Assembly (NCBI GenBank): GCA_018136815.1
Contig: CM030937.1
Span: 2,779,820 to 2,843,819 of the forward strand
Reading direction: 5' to 3'
Origin: Isochrysis galbana
Taxonomy: Eukaryota > Haptophyta > Isochrysidales > Isochrysidaceae
DNA length: 64,000 nucleotides
The position numbers and the translations under genes were made by a program. Below the pieces are notes generated by a model, which did no database searches, had not been told where the DNA came from, and was given only the letters and a program-made list of their open reading frames with translations. Below, in pieces: positions 32,807 through 41,860 of the stretch. Every line of letters starts with the position of its first letter. Position 1 is the stretch's first letter.

Positions 32807-33348
32807 AGGGCGGTCAAACACTATTTAACTTCTAAGGGTGTAAAAATTAAAAGTCAGGATTGAGGAAATACACCAAAGTAAAGCGTAAAGCGGTAGAAAC
32901 CCCGGAAAACACCCATCTATCTAGCACATATTCGATGCCCTTTCCCTTCGTTTGACCTTTGAGCCTCAGACCCCCCCGGGAGCCCCACAACGAAGCGTAG
33001 CCCCAAGACGACAAAACAGGCCGAAATACACTATCTCGGAGAGCCCGAATTCAAAACGACGCCGGGCGCGCTGCGAGCTGCGAGACTGTTCTTGGTCATC
33101 AGCCCAAAGCCCGGCTCAAGCGGTATATTGAAATAGCTAGGAACCGCCCAACCAGAACCAGGTGATTGCAACTCGCGGGGAACCGATGCACATCGCGCCG
33201 TAGCAACACCAAGTTTTGTGACGCGTTTACGGGTCACCTGGTCGGAATTGCTGCTTGTCCTAGAAACGGGAGAAACGGCTGATACCACCCAATGGGGAGC
33301 TCTTCTACCCATGGTCCCCAGGAGATGAAATGTTGCTTTGACCGCCCT
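32807..33348. mobile_element. DNA-transposon remnant with AGGGCGGTCAAA termini
   Basis: AGGGCGGTCAAA at 32,807-32,818 and its exact reverse complement at 33,337-33,348 bound a ~540-bp segment. Its left ~200 bp (GAGGAAAT, GGTAGAAA, CTAGCACATAT, CAGACCCCCC, CCCCACAACGAA blocks) recur at 58,622-58,800, also starting at an AGGGCGGTCAAACA terminus. No coding capacity: a MITE-type or internally deleted copy. Confidence 0.7.
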
Positions 33349-33352
33349 CTTT

Positions 33353-33939
33353 GAGACCTTCAGTGAACACCAAGCTTGGTTTTGTCATCTAAGTGTCCAA
33401 TCCGCTTGCCTACTGCTCCAAAAGGTCTAAAATAAAACTCCTCTGGTGCGAGCGGACGCCCGAGTGCAGCACCGCATGCTGAATGTGGTAGCAAAAGTAA
33501 GCAAAGACAAGCTCCGCAGAGTTGGTCATGGGGAGAGCTAAGGTTGAATGGGATGTGGAGATGGTTTGCTTCAGGTGATGGGATGTCTCATAAGCTCACC
33601 ATAGGCTATAATGGAGGCATGATCGGCAGAGTCCTAGAAATCCAAGGATTTTCTAGGACGTGGTCCTAGTTTCTAGGACGGAATTTTTTGTCCGTGAAGG
33701 ATTGGGACTTCCCACCAACGGAAGGATAGTCCCAACTCGGTCTTGAGATCCTTAGCTCCCACCATGGCCAAGGCTGTAGACTTCGTCTTGACCGAGCTTT
33801 CGGCTCCAGCGTGAACTGAGTACTTCGGCCATCGGAGGCCACCGGGTGCGTCGAGAGTTTTGGTTTTGCCCCGCAAGAGGCAAAAGCAGCCAAAACTCTC
33901 ATCGGGCTTCAAAACCAAGCTTGGTCTCCACTGAAGGTC
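33353..33939. mobile_element. 587-bp segment with ~30-bp terminal inverted repeats
   Basis: Left end 33,353-33,384 (GACCTTCAGTGAACACCAAG...) is mirrored at 33,910-33,939 (...CTTGGTCTCCACTGAAGGTC) with two or three mismatches. Inside, 33,632-33,661 contains a smaller hairpin (GTCCTAGAAATCC / GGATTTTCTAGGAC). No open frame resembles a transposase. Confidence 0.7.
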
Positions 33940-35107
33940 GAAAAGAACTCATGCCAAAGAGCATTTCATCTCGTGGGAGCAAGTTCTAGGGAGCTCATCA
34001 TGAGCCTCAAATCGTGTCCTCAGGTGTTTGCGGCAATTCATAGGACAACGCCGTTTTTTGCCGGGAAGGCTTCCGCGAGTGGCAAATAACTCATTATGCT
34101 TTGAGAATGGTGTCTTGAGCCTCTAGGAGGACTCAATGAGGGCAATGAGATGAACACGGAAACCAAATCCTAGCTCCCCATTCCTAGATTGAACCGTGTC
34201 TTCATAGTTCACAACGTCGTCCTACATTGTAGGACTCGTCCTATAAAGCTGGGTACCTTTATCCGCATTCCCGCAACTATGAACGTATTTGAAGCAGTTC
34301 TAAGGCGACGGCACCCCATCACCATAAGCCAATAAACTTATATTTGAAGCAGTGCGGAGAAGCTTGTGCAGAAGAGGCGGAGGCGATGTTTGATATGCAT
34401 TTACCACATAATACCACGAACTCGGATACCCGCGCCAAGTCAACACAGTCATAAAGAGGTACCGCGAACGCAATGGACATATGCTCGCGGGTTCACACAG
34501 GCTACGTGATGAATGAGGAAGAATACTCAGCATTCCCCAATGGTGCACGGGCGATACACAGTCAGTTTCAAAGCTGGAAATCAGATGGTCTTGCCCTATT
34601 ACCACAACAAGGCCGGCATCTGCATGTTGAATCTGCACCTCCAACTTCACAAAGAGCAGCGACATGATGTCACACAGATGGGCACCGCAATGTTGCACGG
34701 ACAACGTCCAACAATCAGAGCGCCCCTCGTGCTAAAGCGATTTGCTGCAAGCCCTATCGTCCATATCCTATATGAACAAAGGACGTCCACTTGGGAGACG
34801 AACTCCTAGGGGCGAAGATGACCTCGACGCAAGCTGCGGAATCGTTTGCCACTTACAGTGCTGAATCGATTGCCGATTGTCGATCTGGCACGACTACCCA
34901 TGAATAAATGTCATCGATCATCAATCATCTCTTCGCGTCCATTAGTCGTTGCGTTCGGTCAATATCTGCCGTCCGATGGCGAGCGTGACGGATGCAATGT
35001 TGAATACGTGTTGCTGCTGTGTTGTTGTACCACGTATGTAAGCCTCCTTCTTCAAGGTCGTCTGGAGGCCGTCCGCTGGGAACTCATTGTACTTGTTGAG
35101 CTCAGTA
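33940..35107. other. Gene-poor segment of lower GC
   Basis: Short plus and minus frames exist but none resembles a known protein. The motif TATTTGAAGCAGT occurs twice (34,287 and 34,341). Probably more mobile-element sequence. Confidence 0.4.
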
Positions 35108-35196
35108 CAGTACGCGACCGGATAGTACTTGTCAAGGTACGTGCGAACATCCTATTAGAACAAGTGCGAAAGGGTAAGAGGATTATGCACCCGAAC
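35108..35196. repeat. Inverted repeat arm, left of the F-box/CDK/cyclin gene
   Basis: CAGTACGCGACCGGATAGTA, CTTGTCAAG, GTGCGAACATCCT and GCACCCGAA occur here and in reverse at 37,994-38,112, on the other side of the gene. The right arm carries ~30 extra bases. Confidence 0.8.
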
Positions 35197-35220
35197 TAAG
35201 ATGCATCACAACCCTTTGGA

Positions 35221-37461
35221 TCAATCACGAATAGGCAGCCGGGCCCTTACCCGAGGCTTGAGATGGGAGGCCATGCGCTTGGGCGTGTCGGCGAAGTCGT
35301 CAAGGATCTCGGGGAGCTTCTTGAGCTCAACGTACTTGGGGTGGCACTTTATGAGGATTTCGCGATTGTCAATAAGCGTGTGCAGCAAGCTTTCTAAGAG
35401 CACCTCGAGGCAATCCCAGTCCTCATTAGATTCGAGGAAGCAGACACGTTCACGAAGCTTGCTACTGGGTTTGCCCGGAGCGCGCGTGCCATCAGATAGG
35501 CACACCTCGTCGACAACGCCCCGAGAGAGAAGAGCGCCAATGGTGGCAATACTCCGGGCCAGACTAGCGGGACCGCAGCAAGCTACCTTCAACCTGTTGA
35601 GGCCTATGAGAGTGAGGCACTCGCACCATGCCAAAAGTGCCCCGGGCTCGTCGCCATTTGGTTCGGGGGGCGCAGCGTCGAAGCTGCGCAAGAGGGGCAA
35701 TAGATGATCATGAGTGGTCGGCATGTTAAGGTGCATGTCCAGCGTGTTCATTATCTCAATCTCAATCATCATGAGGTCCTCCAGCGGGTAGGCCTTGTCG
35801 CAAATGAAGATGAAATCGTTCATGTTGGGAATCATCACCTCCTCGTGCTTGCAAGCAAGGCAGAGAGCGCCAATGCCCACCAATTGAAGGCGCTCACGCT
35901 TGACGTTAGCAATAGCCATGTAGCGTCGCATAAAGTCGGCCGCGAGCTGCAGTGAGCGAGGCACAAACTTGAATTTATGAGACACAACGGAGAGCCAGTC
36001 AAACAAGATGGTCCACATTCGAGCGTTGACGTCCGTCTGCTTGGCAAGAAAATTTTGTCCTGGCGACCACGCGCGTGGAAGGGCGAGGTCGAGGAACTGC
36101 GGAGGCGGTGGCATACTCCGGGGTAGGTAGCGCGCGACGATGGGGCACTCATCGTGGATTCCCTCAAAGTAAGGATGGCACACGGCCTCCGCGGCAGTAA
36201 TCCTCTCAGTCGGCTCGTAACGCATGAGCTTACGCATGAGGTCGTGACCGTGCTCGTTGAGCATGGGCAAGTGCTGGGCCATCGTCGAGTCGGACGTCTG
36301 CTCCAACTCCTGAATCATCATGTATACAGTTGGATCACGGTTACCACAAGCTGCCTCCGCAAACACTGTGCCAAGGGCCCACAAATCATTGGCCGTGCCG
36401 TAACGCTTGCGTGGCATGTCAGTTCCGAGTTCTGGCGAGGCACGACTCGGTCGGATGGGCAGCTCCTCGTTGCACTGAGCAGCCGCTGGCGGCGAAAAGC
36501 CAAAGTCGCCGAGCTTGACGAGGTATTGATCCGCGTCGGCATCAAGGGTGAGAGCAAGCACCCGATAAGGGGCGAGATTACCATGCGGTACACCACGTGC
36601 ATGAGAGTACGCCAACGCACTGAGCAGCTGATACATCCAAGATCGCAGCATGAGCGAAGGTAGCGCCCGGCCCGTGACAATGTGCGACGTGCGCTCCAAT
36701 GTCCCGTACACCACCTTCTGCAATGAGGTGTCGGCGTACCCAAACGCAGCGTTCACATACGTCGTGCCCGGCAGCTTTTCCCCTGTGTTGGGATCGATCT
36801 CTGAGTTGTCATGGACCGCACTGACCAACTTCAACTCAGCGATGCAGGGGTGATGCATGCCTTGCAGGCATCCAACCCAACGCACGATGTCGTACGAAAC
36901 GCCCTCCTCATTGCACTTGCGAACGAGCATGACGACCGGTTCGTTTCCGTTGAATGCCACAGTATGCCACTTGTCCTGCTTGCCTTCTTCGCGCGTCGTC
37001 GAGCTTGCTGCCCAGGTCTGGCCGCCAGCGTCGTCGGGGATGATGGCGACCGCGTCCCAGTTGAGCGATCCGTCCTCACGTGAGAGGTCATGCAGCGCCT
37101 TCCAGGGTTGAGTGCTCTGCACCAGCCTGCGCCAGCGCTGGCTCACCAGCGCAGTGGAGTTACAATTGCGCATTGCCCGCGATGAGGGTCCGAGGACGAG
37201 AGCGTCTTGCCCGTCGCGGAAGAGCGGCTCACCGGGGTTCATGCCTCCCGGGACGATTTCCTCGCGCGCGAGTATGCTGAATGCGTGCAACAGCAGCTCT
37301 TCAGGCAGTTCATCGATCGGTGCCGCTGGTGAATCCGCTGGCTCCGGCTGCAGAGTAGTGCACTGTGAGCGCGTGCAGGGCGACTTGAGCGTGCGTGCGC
37401 GTGTGACACGCCCGACGTTGCTCGGGATGACTGCGAGAGGCTTCTTCGCCTCCGGCGACAT
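35221..37461 (-). CDS. F-box / CDK-like pseudokinase / cyclin fusion protein
   Basis: Single uninterrupted exon of 746 residues from ATG 37461 (the frame is open further 5' only through G/C-repetitive sequence). Three domains in order. (1) F-box ~49-120: [16 protein letters not shown], then after an insert [15 protein letters not shown]. (2) CDK-type kinase fold ~163-433: [20 protein letters not shown] stands where CDKs have [29 protein letters not shown] (DFG 319-321); RASPEL for the APE; [16 protein letters not shown]. The HRDLKPxN loop reads HGNLAPYR, so the catalytic Asp, Lys and Asn are lost, and the alphaC Glu is Trp: a pseudokinase. (3) Cyclin box ~476-585: [52 protein letters not shown], B-type-like. 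Cyclin F is F-box plus cyclin; here a dead CDK lies between. Likely an SCF-linked cell-cycle scaffold (inference). Confidence 0.88.
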   Translation of the reverse strand: [746 protein letters not shown]

Positions 37462-37993
37462 GGCTCGCGCTAAGAAAGAGGAGGTGGCGAGAATGGGAGG
37501 GAGGGTAGGGGTGGAGTGGGGGGGGGCGGGGGGGGGGTAGAGAGGGCCAACGGTGAGGGTGTGCGGGGTGGGGTGGGGGGTGGGAGGGAAGCGAGGGCGG
37601 GCAAGGGGGGTGCGCCGGGGGACAGAAGGCTCTGCGAGCGCGCGCAGAGGGGCGGGTGGGGGAGGGCAGCGGCCGCGCGCAGAGAGGCGGCAACTCAAAC
37701 CGGTAGGGACCCCCTCGGGCGCCCACCGGCGGGAGGGGGGGGGGGCGAGGGGGCTCTTTTAATCCCTACTCGTCTGCGCTAGTGGGCTCCCACCCGGTTC
37801 GAGGGTACTTTACTCGTAGCAAAGCTCATTCGGACACAAGCCAAGTCAACGGCGTCTCGCGTCTCTGCCAGTCGTTTCCTCTTTGTATTCAAACTCATGT
37901 TTTCATGATCCTCCCCCCCCCCTCTCCTACTCTCTCCTCTCCATATTCAGCGCTCAGCTTGAAGAGCCCCCGAGGGGACATAATTTTTTTAAA

Positions 37994-38112
37994 ATTCGGG
38001 TGCGAACTTCAAACTTTCGCAAACCCCTTCGCGCTTGTCGCTTGTTCTGCTAGTAGTAGTTCTAAGAGGATGTTCGCACATAACTTGACAAGTACTATCC
38101 GGTCGCGTACTG
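37994..38112. repeat. Inverted repeat arm, right of the F-box/CDK/cyclin gene
   Basis: Reverse complement partner of 35,108-35,196 (see there). It ends with CTTGACAAG, TACTATCCGGTCGCGTACTG. Confidence 0.8.
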
Positions 38113-39871
38113 GGTGGAGAAAAAAGAACTTGAACTTGAGGAAAAAGAAAAAGTAGATGAGAAAGTTCTTTAACCCTAGTACTTCCGACTTCCGTAGTCC
38201 CCGTGAAGGTGACGAATTGCGAATTGGACGTTGCCACACACCCAATTGGCGACGGAGAGGAGGAAGGGTTATACGGCGGGAGGTGCGGCTTGAGGAGGCC
38301 CGGATGGCCCGGATGGGAAGACGGGCTCCATTTCATCAAGAGCTGGAGGCGGGAGGACGGGCTTAGGCGATGGCGAGCGCGACGACGGAGCGTACATTTG
38401 TGTAGCGAGCGTGAGCGAGGGCGAATAGCGGATCGATGTATTGGTGTACAAGTTGAGTGTTAATGTTAAGAATGCGAAACGAGGACGAGAAGGGGGCGAG
38501 AACGAGAGCGAGAGCGAGAAGCGAGGAGCGAGAGCGAAGGTGTCGTTCCGTCAATAGTGGGACATCAGTCGAATTGAGCGATCAAATGTCCACAGTTGTA
38601 TTGTAGTCGTTTAACATTAGATCATGTTAAAATTATAAGAGAGCTTCTTCGCTAATCACATCGGTGCACGCCGTGCATGGGCGGCGCGATGTGCATCGGT
38701 CCCCCCGCGGATACGCCGTGCGTGCGCATGTCAACTCGTTCCATCTGTGTACCCCCTGCGGCCCACAACTACGTAAACTGGCCATATAAGAGATGTTTCG
38801 TTACGCAGCACCTGTGATGACTTGCAATCACAATGTGCACGCCGTGCGTGGGCACGGCGCGATGTGCACCGGCGCCCCCCCCGCGGGGGCGCCGTGCGTG
38901 CGCATAGCAACTTCCAGGAAGGTGCACGCCGTGCGTTCACTCTTTCCGCGGGGGAACTCTGGGCGCGGAGGACGGGCGGAACCCCTGGGGCACCCCCCTG
39001 GGACCGGTTGATTATTACCGTATATGACGAGAACATTAACGTAAACGGCTGGTCTGGTCTTCTGATCTCTCTCTATCTCTCCCGCCCCCCGGGGGGGTCC
39101 CCCCCTCTTCCCCTCCCCCTCTCATCGGCCTACCAGAGTGAGAAGGCTCCTACTGCCTGTCTCCCTCCTCCCTCCTCGCTCACCCTCTAGCTCTCTCCTC
39201 GGCCTCGTCTTCTTCACGATGGTGGCGACTCGGCGCGCATCCGTACGGTCCTCCGTCCTCTCCTCTCGTGCACCTGCTCGCTGGCTTCGTTCGACTCCCT
39301 CGACACGGCCACCTGTCGACTGGACGCCGAGCGGAAGCGCTGCTCGCACGACTCGTTTCCTCCTCCTGCTCCAAGGACGCGGCGGAGGAGGCGGAGCCTG
39401 TTCGCGTTCCTGGTGCCGAGGAGGAGGCCCTTTCTCCGACCGAGGAGTCCACCACCACCACCACCGACGAGGACTCTGTGGAGGAGGGAGGAGAAGAGAA
39501 GAACGAGAACTGTGCGTCGGACGCTCCAGGCTTTCTTCTTCCCATTGCGCCGGCCGCTGGTGGCCAATGGTAAGCCCTTACGTCGCGGACGCAGGAGGCC
39601 GACCAGATTCGAACCGTGAACCCACACGCGACATGCTCTCTCAGGTTCACATTAAGCTGCCGGGGTGTGCTGCATCTCCAGAAATGGGGAAATAACCCTT
39701 TATACTGTATAATTTACAATTGGTGACCTTTCTCCCCCACCCTGTGCCCTCCAGAGCTGGCGCTAGCTGGCAGGACCAGCTCTTCCCACCAAAGATCTGG
39801 CGCCAGCTCGCAGACCACCGATAGCTGTCATCAGCTACTGGCGCCAGTGATAGCTCCAACATCGGTGCCAC
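38113..39871. other. Intergenic region with family B repeats and an ambiguous open stretch
   Basis: Family B copies at 38,536-38,735 and 38,800-38,940. From 39,220 to 39,575 three plus frames are open. One reads EEEALSPTEESTTTTTDEDS and ends at a donor-like CAATG|GTAAG, but the stretch is GC-biased and low in complexity, so I do not call a gene. 39,756-39,860 repeats GGCGCCAG and GATAGCT motifs. Confidence 0.5.
38536..38735 (+). repeat. Family B repeat, short copy
   Basis: Begins GTGTCGTTCCGTCAATAGTG and ends with the hairpin module GTGCACGCCGTGC ... GGCGCGATGTGCAT and GCCGTGCGTGCGCAT. A second hairpin module follows at 38,818-38,915, then a partial one at 38,928-38,938. Confidence 0.8.
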
Positions 39872-40168
39872 CTTCACATCGTCTGAGAATCGGGCACAAA
39901 GGTTCTCGTTCACAATCCCGTCCGAGGCGGCGAAGAAGGCGAGTACGCGAGAGAGGAAGTGGCGTTCCTCGGAGCTCAACTTGTCGCGCCAATGGACGAC
40001 GTCGCTCGCCAAGTCGATCTCCTCCGCCGTCCAGATCGATGCCTGCGCTCGCTTGTACATCTCCCACAGCGACTTGTGGCGGATTGGGTAGAGCACAAAG
40101 CGCTCTCCCTCAGAGTCATTGAGGAGAGGCTCCTGGGCGTCAGTGGAGTTTGTGGCGAGGTTTTGCAT
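39872..40168 (-). pseudogene. Ribonucleotide reductase small subunit (R2), N-terminal fragment only
   Basis: The 99 codons from ATG 40168 are a clean class Ia R2 N-terminus: [57 protein letters not shown] and [13 protein letters not shown]. The Asp of EEIDL is the first iron ligand. Similarity stops exactly at AAG|GTGGCA, a possible splice donor (39,872/39,871). No later R2 exon (the ExxH iron ligands or the Tyr radical site) is visible in the next ~2 kb downstream on this strand; family B repeats lie there instead. Either the gene is truncated, or it has an intron much larger than any other here. The coding part is undamaged, so the break is recent or the exon is still used. It is divergent from the gene at 40,315, 146 bp apart. 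Confidence 0.7.
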
Positions 40169-40314
40169 GAGAGGTGGTTTGGGAGGGGGTTTGAACGCGC
40201 TCTACATAGTGGCGGAGAAAAAAATTCCTGACGTCACCACAAGCTGAGTGGGGGGTGGCTGTGGATAAGAAGCCAGGCGGATTCTAAGGAAGGCATCACT
40301 TAAACCACTTCACA

Positions 40315-40683
40315 ATGCCAGCTTACAAATCCTTAGACTGGAACCGCGCTACTTGTTTTTTTCGTTGCCCATGTTGCGGCGAAATCAAGTTCTCGTGGTA
40401 TATCTACTACGGGATTGTAGGCACTGGGCATGACTTATGCCCACGTGTGAAATTCACACGGGCTGTGAATGTGGAATCTGTGAAAGCTAAATACCGCGAA
40501 GGTGGTTTTGGCGATTGGCAGATTCAACGCAACTTCATCGGTTGTAGTAACCGTGAAGAGGCTACGCAAGTGAGGGATATGATATATGTAGAAATAAACG
40601 AGGACATCCGCAAGGCAATTAGTAAAGGTAAGTTGCAGGAGTTCCTTGACGAATTCAATTCCACCGTTATGGAACGCCAGTAG
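40315..40683 (+). CDS. Small orphan protein with paired cysteines
   Basis: 122 residues from ATG 40315 to TAG. I do not recognise the family. Seen: FFRCPCCGEIKFSWYIYYG near the start (a Cys-x-Cys-Cys cluster) and HDLCPRVKF ~20 residues later, together resembling a small zinc site, then GDWQIQRNF and a charged C-terminal helix (VRDMIYVEINEDIRKAISKG). GC content is clearly lower than neighbouring host genes, with A/T-rich codons (AAA, GAA, TAT), which suggests a different origin such as viral or bacterial transfer. The frame is compact, full of mixed-charge residues and unlike the low-complexity shadow frames around it. Confidence 0.5.
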   Translation: MPAYKSLDWNRATCFFRCPCCGEIKFSWYIYYGIVGTGHDLCPRVKFTRAVNVESVKAKYREGGFGDWQIQRNFIGCSNREEATQVRDMIYVEINEDIRKAISKGKLQEFLDEFNSTVMERQ

Positions 40684-40899
40684 AAAGTGAAAAAATAGTA
40701 AGGGGTTTCGCGCTGGAAACAGTATCTTCCCCTTAGTTGGTTGTAGACTATCTAACATCCAGTTTACAATCATCGTCGTCCGGCTGCGCGGCCCTTCCGC
40801 TGCGCGTGGCTGCGCGTGTCTGCGCGCGGCTGGGCGGATCTGTGGGGATCTGGGGGGATCTGGGTTTGTCTGAGTTGGTCTGCGCGGATCTGAGTTGGT

Positions 40900-40970
40900 C
40901 TGCGCGCGCGCGCGCGGTGCGGTGTGTGTGCGCGCGGTGGTGCGCGCGCGCGCGCGCGCGCGGGGGTGTG
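40900..40970. repeat. Alternating (CG)n/(TG)n tract
   Basis: Long runs of GCGCGC and GTGTGT, with one GC-alternating stretch of about 20 bases (40,943-40,963). This is the classic sequence for left-handed Z-DNA. Confidence 0.8.
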
Positions 40971-41405
40971 TGGGCGGCAGTGTGTGGCAGGTCGTGGCTG
41001 TGGGCGGCAGGGTGTGGCCGCGTGATGCTTTTGTGTGTGCTGTGCGCGGCGTGCCGTGTCTGGGCGCGGCCTGGTGCGTCTGGGTGCTGCTGGTTGCTGC
41101 GGGCGGGGGCGGTGTGGGGAGTCGAAGGTATATTACGGGTTGGACCGGCGGCGGGGGTGCGTCTGGGGTCTGACGGCCTGGCGGTACGTGGCTCTGTCCG
41201 GTCCGTGGGGAGGTCGTGGTTCGAATCTCGTGGGGGGAAAAAATTTTTTTCTGAAATTTGTTCCCTCTCTCGGGGGGTGGATTCTGTTTGGTCCTGCACA
41301 TGGGGGGTAGATTCGTGGGGCTTTTCTGAGCCCCCACTGGGGGTATGTATGACACTGTGCATTACGGCCTCTACTGTGCATATGGGCCCATGTTGTCTAT
41401 TCATC

Positions 41406-41533
41406 CTACTGATACTAGTATCTAGTATAAGCTCGAAGTTGGTGTCAACTGTGTAATCAACTGATGGACCTCATCAGCTGATATCAGCTACTGATACTAG
41501 TATCTAGTATAAGCTCGAAGTTGGTGTCAACTG
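41406..41533. repeat. 46-bp direct repeat, 82-bp period
   Basis: 41406-41451 and 41488-41533 are identical as read (CTACTGATACTAGTATCTAG ... GTTGGTGTCAACTG). The unit itself contains the palindromes ACTAGTATCTAGT and GTTGGTGTCAAC. Confidence 0.9.
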
Positions 41534-41579
41534 CTAGCTCATGAATTGATGCACCATCACTGCCGCCCTCAAAGGCTGA

Positions 41580-41860
41580 GCAGGTGCGTGCGACCCCAGT
41601 CGCGGCACACGCCCCGTGGTCCTGGCCACACCCTGCACAACAGACATGCTCGTCCCCCCCATGGGCATGGGGGGCAGCAGACTGTAGACCACAGCAGACC
41701 GGCAACAAGCTTGCACAACCACAACCACCCTTCCATTGGGCATGCCTTGATGCCATCATGGCATGTCTTATGGCAGAGGCCTTCTCGCCCTAGCGACGGC
41801 CGCGCTGCCCCGGCCGCGCGGCCCGAGGACGGGTGGTCCTCATGGCTCATGGGCACACAT
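41580..41860 (+). repeat. Dispersed repeat shared with 24,665-24,985
   Basis: Same blocks as the 24.7 kb copy in opposite orientation, about 75-80% similar by eye. No coding function recognised. Confidence 0.75.

Noticed and set aside
37516-37782. Gly/Arg-rich plus frames upstream of the fusion gene
   Set aside because: G-rich promoter-side sequence; no codon structure. For the same reason the fusion gene's frame upstream of ATG 37461 was not accepted as coding.
39560-39660. Minus-strand B-box-like GGTTCGAATCTGG near 39,605
   Set aside because: No convincing A-box or acceptor stem pairing.
39138-39695. 185-codon plus frame (with an alternative acidic frame)
   Set aside because: Three plus frames and one minus frame are open together; His/Arg/Gly runs come from CCACCA repeats. 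A donor-like site at 39,570 is noted but not enough for a gene.
41195-41245. Possible tRNA gene (B-box GGTTCGAATCTC followed by a T-run)
   Set aside because: No A-box at proper spacing and no cloverleaf could be folded by eye; at best a decayed tRNA-derived repeat.
40737-41456. 239-codon plus frame and long overlapping minus frames
   Set aside because: Two or more frames are open on both strands over a CG/TG-rich low-complexity tract; composition is skewed to Cys/Val/Arg/Trp with no motif.
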